Below are positions 61,008-64,000 of a DNA stretch of 64,000 nucleotides, one piece after another (the stretch's first letter is position 1; each line of letters begins with the position of its first letter). The translations under genes and the position numbers were made by a program. The stretch is taken from positions 189,045 to 253,044 of the forward strand of contig NZ_QMFB01000013.1 in NCBI RefSeq assembly GCF_003285015.1, given 5' to 3'. The DNA comes from Paenibacillus contaminans. GTDB lineage: Bacteria; Bacillota; Bacilli; Paenibacillales; NBRC-103111. The notes under the pieces were generated by a model. It was not told the DNA's origin. It did no database searches and worked only from the letters and a program-made list of their open reading frames with translations.

Positions 61008-62381
61008 TTACTCGAATACCTGCTTTAACGTTTCGATCGAAGCCTCAACGATCCGATCCAGCGCATCGGGTACGAATTTGGACCAATTGGACGTCGTCGT
61101 CTCGTACCCGCCCCTGAGAAACGCTTCCTTGGTCGGGATATAGCCGGCAAATTGCGTATTATGGGCAATAATCGTGTACGGCGAAGGGGAGGCCAGCTTG
61201 ATGGCCAGCCCACCTTCGGAGAAAGGCTCGCCCGGCAATCCTACTAGCGCGGCTTCTCCGATTCGCAGCACCTGGATTTCATAACGGTATATCGGGTTGC
61301 GCTCAACCTGCTCATGCAAATCCAGCATACCCGAAGCATACACCCACTTATCGTCAAGAAACACGTCGTTCAGCCAGCCCGGCTCCGGATTGTCCGCAAT
61401 ATAACGCCGAGCCGCCTCCAACTCCCCTTCGTTCACTTTGCGCAGGGGGATATCGATATGAACGATTTTCCAGTCCAGCACCGCATCGTCACGGAAGCTT
61501 ATATCCCCGATAACGCGGTTAACCGATACGGCAAGCCGATTTCCCATCACCGCCGCGTCGTTCAGCGGTTGATCCGCATAAGGATCCCATGGGTTGATAT
61601 TGCCGCAAGCGCCGTTAAGCACGACGGAGACGCAGTTTTCCCCATAACTCGCTTTCATTTCGTTCGCCAAAGCCCCAGGCCAGTCTGCGGAAATGAAAAA
61701 CTGCCCGAGCTGATGGACGGGATGACAAGTGTAATGGAGCAGCAGGGCGGAAATCGGCGCCGATTCGCCTTGGAAAGCGACTACGCCGACATCCGGATCC
61801 ATCGGCCCTTCCACATAACGGCTCATCTGTGCGGCGGGGCCAGCCGCACTAGGCATGCTGATCGAGCCGTCCTTCATGACCATGCGGCGGTTAAACGCCA
61901 GCCTGCCTTCGACGCCGCTGCCGCAGCCGATCTTCACGGGCTCGAGCGAATCTAGTGCGGCTTCCACCGAGCTTATGATCCGTTCCACCGCATAGGGATG
62001 GTAACGTTCATCCCCTCCTCTAAGCCAATCCAGCTCCTTCGGGATTCCCTTGTAATCTTCGCTGATCTTAAAATGTCCGAGCGACGGCGCCTTATGATTT
62101 TGCGTGGCATGAATCATGACGGCATCCGGGTCGAAGCCCCAGCGTCTTTGCAGCTCATGGCGTATCAGCTCTACATATTTGCGGGTGATCATAAGCAAAT
62201 CCAAAGTAATGACAGCCATTTTCCGCTCGTTCCGGACAAAAACGACCGTATTCGCATAAAGCGGGTCCTTAATATAATCCACGCGAATTTTACCGCTGAT
62301 CGTCGCTCCGCCCAGAATCGTGTCCTTGTCCGGAGTTATATCGATGCGGCTTTTGCCAAGCAGCAGTTTCGAATTTGTCAT
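61008..62381 (-). CDS. Neutral/alkaline-ceramidase-domain protein (third copy, divergent)
   Basis: 457 residues, no signal peptide. It belongs to the neutral/alkaline ceramidase N-terminal-domain family but is clearly apart from the two module copies. It opens LGKSRIDITPD. The usual THTH is ATQNHKAP (near residue 93), then YTCHPVHQLG (near 218), SADWPGALA, NGACGNINP (near 262, in place of the Ser loop), LPGEPFSEGG (Glu ligand, near 398) and YIPTKEAFLRGGYE (Tyr, near 423). It lies three bases after a zinc-type alcohol dehydrogenase gene and downstream of a rhamnosidase, so a sugar-related hydrolysis is likelier than ceramide cleavage. GGGGGA at eight bases supports the ATG. Confidence 0.83.
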   Translation of the reverse strand: MTNSKLLLGKSRIDITPDKDTILGGATISGKIRVDYIKDPLYANTVVFVRNERKMAVITLDLLMITRKYVELIRHELQRRWGFDPDAVMIHATQNHKAPSLGHFKISEDYKGIPKELDWLRGGDERYHPYAVERIISSVEAALDSLEPVKIGCGSGVEGRLAFNRRMVMKDGSISMPSAAGPAAQMSRYVEGPMDPDVGVVAFQGESAPISALLLHYTCHPVHQLGQFFISADWPGALANEMKASYGENCVSVVLNGACGNINPWDPYADQPLNDAAVMGNRLAVSVNRVIGDISFRDDAVLDWKIVHIDIPLRKVNEGELEAARRYIADNPEPGWLNDVFLDDKWVYASGMLDLHEQVERNPIYRYEIQVLRIGEAALVGLPGEPFSEGGLAIKLASPSPYTIIAHNTQFAGYIPTKEAFLRGGYETTTSNWSKFVPDALDRIVEASIETLKQVFE

Positions 62382-62384
62382 TGG

Positions 62385-63356
62385 TCATTCCCCCAGTTCC
62401 GGTACGAAGCATATTTTGATAGCCTCTTGACTGCGCAGCAGCCGGACTGCCTCCTCATAACGTTCAAAAGGAAGCTCGCGGCTGTTCAGCGGACTCATAT
62501 CGAGCTTTTGCTCTTCGATCAAGCGCAGCGCGTACTCCGCGGCTTCCCTCGAATGGCCCGGATAACCGATAACCGTCAGCGTGTAATGGCGCAAAATATA
62601 ATCGGCTTTTTTCACTGCGAACAACACGACCGCTTCGTCCGTACGGTCCATAAGAGAAGCGACGGCTTGAGGGAAGCCCGCGCAATCGATCGCTACTTGT
62701 AAACATCCGGGCTCGCCTCGAAGAGCAAGCGACTCATCATCCGGCTCGAAAGCAGCGGAAGCGCCTAACGAAACGGCGAGCTCCCGTCTTTCGGCATTAG
62801 GATCGATGCCGACCACTTCCGAAGCGCCTTCGGCCAGCATCATTTGCACGGCGATCAAGCCCGCAGGTCCCAGACCGTTCACGCCGCACTTCTTGCCTCG
62901 AATGCCGACCGTATTTCTCAGCCGCAGAATGCTTGCGGCCACACACATCGCAAGCTCCAGAGAAACGACCTTCGCATACGGCAGATCCTCGGGTACGGGA
63001 AGCACATTGACCTCGTCCATGACGACATATTCCGCATAACAGCCGTATCTGTGGTGACCCTGATCCCGCCAGGCGCTGACCGTCCGTCCGACGGGCAAGC
63101 TGCAGCCCTCTCCGGTCCGCACGATAACGCCGGTCATTTCATGCCCCGGCTGACCGGGCGTATACGGATAAGGGATCGGCGGCTGGTTGTCTACCATCGG
63201 CTTGCCGTAATAAATATGCATATCCCACTGCGGGCAGGTGGCAACCGCCTTAACCTTCACCAGCACCTGACCCGGTCCCGGCTCGGGAACGGGTACCGTT
63301 ATTAGCTCCATCCGCTCTACGCCGGCAAATTGCATAATCTTCATTGTGTCCGACAC
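62385..63356 (-). CDS. Zinc-type medium-chain alcohol dehydrogenase
   Basis: 323-residue MDR-superfamily oxidoreductase. The N-terminal GroES-like domain has CPQWDMHIYYG (a Cys zinc ligand near residue 41) and GQPGHEMTGVIVRTG (GHE motif, near 70). The Rossmann part has VNGLGPAGLIAVQMM (GxGxxG, near 160) and VVGIDPN with Asp at the end of beta-2, suggesting NAD. It lacks the four-Cys structural-zinc loop, as in shorter sorbitol- or threonine-dehydrogenase relatives. It is translated just before the third ceramidase-domain gene (3-base gap) and after the rhamnosidase gene, so oxidation of a released sugar or polyol is plausible. The start has no strong ribosome site in view. Confidence 0.88.
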   Translation of the reverse strand: MSDTMKIMQFAGVERMELITVPVPEPGPGQVLVKVKAVATCPQWDMHIYYGKPMVDNQPPIPYPYTPGQPGHEMTGVIVRTGEGCSLPVGRTVSAWRDQGHHRYGCYAEYVVMDEVNVLPVPEDLPYAKVVSLELAMCVAASILRLRNTVGIRGKKCGVNGLGPAGLIAVQMMLAEGASEVVGIDPNAERRELAVSLGASAAFEPDDESLALRGEPGCLQVAIDCAGFPQAVASLMDRTDEAVVLFAVKKADYILRHYTLTVIGYPGHSREAAEYALRLIEEQKLDMSPLNSRELPFERYEEAVRLLRSQEAIKICFVPELGE

Positions 63357-63436
63357 GTTTCAGTCCTCCATCCGCTTATTAGTATGTATACGGGGGCGCT
63401 GCGCTTTCCGGCTCGGCTCGGTACCGAAATAATGCT

Positions 63437-63500
63437 TTCCGCACCGCGCGCCTCCCAGCGTCCGATGCCCGGTCACACGGAGGCTGTCAACCCTCGCACG
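63437..63500. repeat. GC-rich hairpin repeat, copy 4
   Basis: CTTTCCGCACCGCGCGCCTC followed by GATGCCCGGTCACACGG and AGGCTGTCAACCCTCGCACG, downstream of the rhamnosidase stop (63563) and upstream of the dehydrogenase start. The right stem arm has decayed. Confidence 0.65.
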
Positions 63501-63562
63501 TCTTGCCGGAACTTCACTTCGCCCCTTGCCTGCTAGAACGGCTTGCATCATCCCCTAATCGC

Positions 63563-64000
63563 TTACCTCCAGCTAAGCGCAAACCGGTAGCTGCCCGATT
63601 CGAGCCCTAGAACGATGCTGTCCGAACAATCCCCGACCTCAATAAAGCTCCTTTTCGTGTCCGAAACTCCGAGATCGGAGCAAATGTCCCCGCCGGATTC
63701 CGTCAACCTCCAGGAGCACCCGGCCGGCGGAAGCGATAGCTGAATGTCCGCCGATGTATTCGGAGGAATGTCGACCTCGAGAAGCAAGCTGCCCTCAGCG
63801 GCCTCCCATCCGGCGCGTACGCGCCCTCTGCCCGTAACGACGGAGCCTTCGATAAACCGGATACCCTCGGGGATATAGGGCTTGATCAGAATGCGGTCCC
63901 AGCCGGGAGCCGCCATCCGGATGCCCGCCAAATAATCGACGAACAGTCTTGCCGGATAAGCGTTCCAGGCATGACAGTGCGACTCGATATCGTCGAAGCC
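63563..64000 (-). CDS. GH78-like alpha-L-rhamnosidase, C-terminal part (5' end outside window)
   Basis: Only the last 145 codons are in view. The fragment begins DIESHCHAWNAYPARLFVDYLAGIRM, matching the end of the (alpha/alpha)6 barrel of GH78 rhamnosidases (SxCHxW-xxP type), and continues with WDRILIKPYIPEGIRFIEGSVVTGRGRV, the typical C-terminal beta-sandwich entry. It ends in TAA at 63563. The enzyme would remove terminal alpha-L-rhamnose from a polysaccharide or glycoside. Whether it is exported cannot be seen. It hints that the locus targets a rhamnose-containing polymer, along with the lyases. Confidence 0.8.
   Translation of the reverse strand, partial: GFDDIESHCHAWNAYPARLFVDYLAGIRMAAPGWDRILIKPYIPEGIRFIEGSVVTGRGRVRAGWEAAEGSLLLEVDIPPNTSADIQLSLPPAGCSWRLTESGGDICSDLGVSDTKRSFIEVGDCSDSIVLGLESGSYRFALSWR

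Overview
The window reads as chromosomal DNA of a Gram-positive, spore-former-type Firmicute of the Paenibacillus/Cohnella kind. Supporting signs are strong AGGAGG ribosome sites, SLH-anchored giant enzymes, lipoprotein solute-binding proteins, YesM/YesN-type two-component pairs, LplB/LplC-type permeases without their own ATPase, and CcpA (cre) boxes. The organism call is inference from gene content. Almost every gene is on the minus strand, so transcription runs from high to low coordinates. I saw no rRNA, tRNA, CRISPR array, transposase or phage gene.

Positions 1-6795 (minus): an IclR regulator, an enolase-superfamily (mandelate racemase/muconate lactonizing type) enzyme and a full 2-oxoacid dehydrogenase complex (E1alpha, E1beta, E2, a RidA-family protein, and E3 cut by the window edge) form one tightly packed operon.

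Positions 6997-47489 (minus): a polysaccharide-utilisation locus built from three related modules. Module A (6997-19461) has an SLH/DUF4838 wall enzyme, a solute-binding protein (SBP), two permeases, a ceramidase-fold enzyme, and a sensor kinase with its AraC-type response regulator. Module B (20070-34833) has an SBP, two permeases, a 2482-residue SLH-anchored heparinase II/III-like lyase, and a second kinase/regulator pair paralogous to the first. Module C (35430-47489) has a membrane-bound AraC-type regulator, an SBP, two permeases, a second ceramidase-fold enzyme and a secreted heparinase II/III-like lyase. The expected flow is extracellular depolymerisation, oligosaccharide import, then intracellular processing. 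No transport ATPase or unsaturated-uronide hydrolase is present here. Two module B promoters share an inverted repeat at identical spacing from the -10 box, and both transcripts carry the same perfect cre sequence.

Positions 47886-51467: a metallophosphoesterase, a small DUF6463 membrane protein (plus), a 35-residue membrane peptide with a GrpB-family protein, and a methyltransferase. Positions 51735-58888 (minus): an operon of hydantoinase/oxoprolinase B and A, a threonine-aldolase-like enzyme, a Gfo/Idh/MocA oxidoreductase and a xylose-isomerase-fold enzyme, divergent from a LysR regulator (59080-59991). Positions 61008-64000 (minus): the end of a GH78-like rhamnosidase, a zinc-type alcohol dehydrogenase and a third ceramidase-fold enzyme.

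The intergenic DNA holds at least three kinds of repeated, foldable element. One family of six copies abuts rho-independent terminators and shows compensatory base changes between copies. A second is a GC-rich hairpin repeat with five copies. A third is a direct-repeat pair flanking the module C lyase gene.
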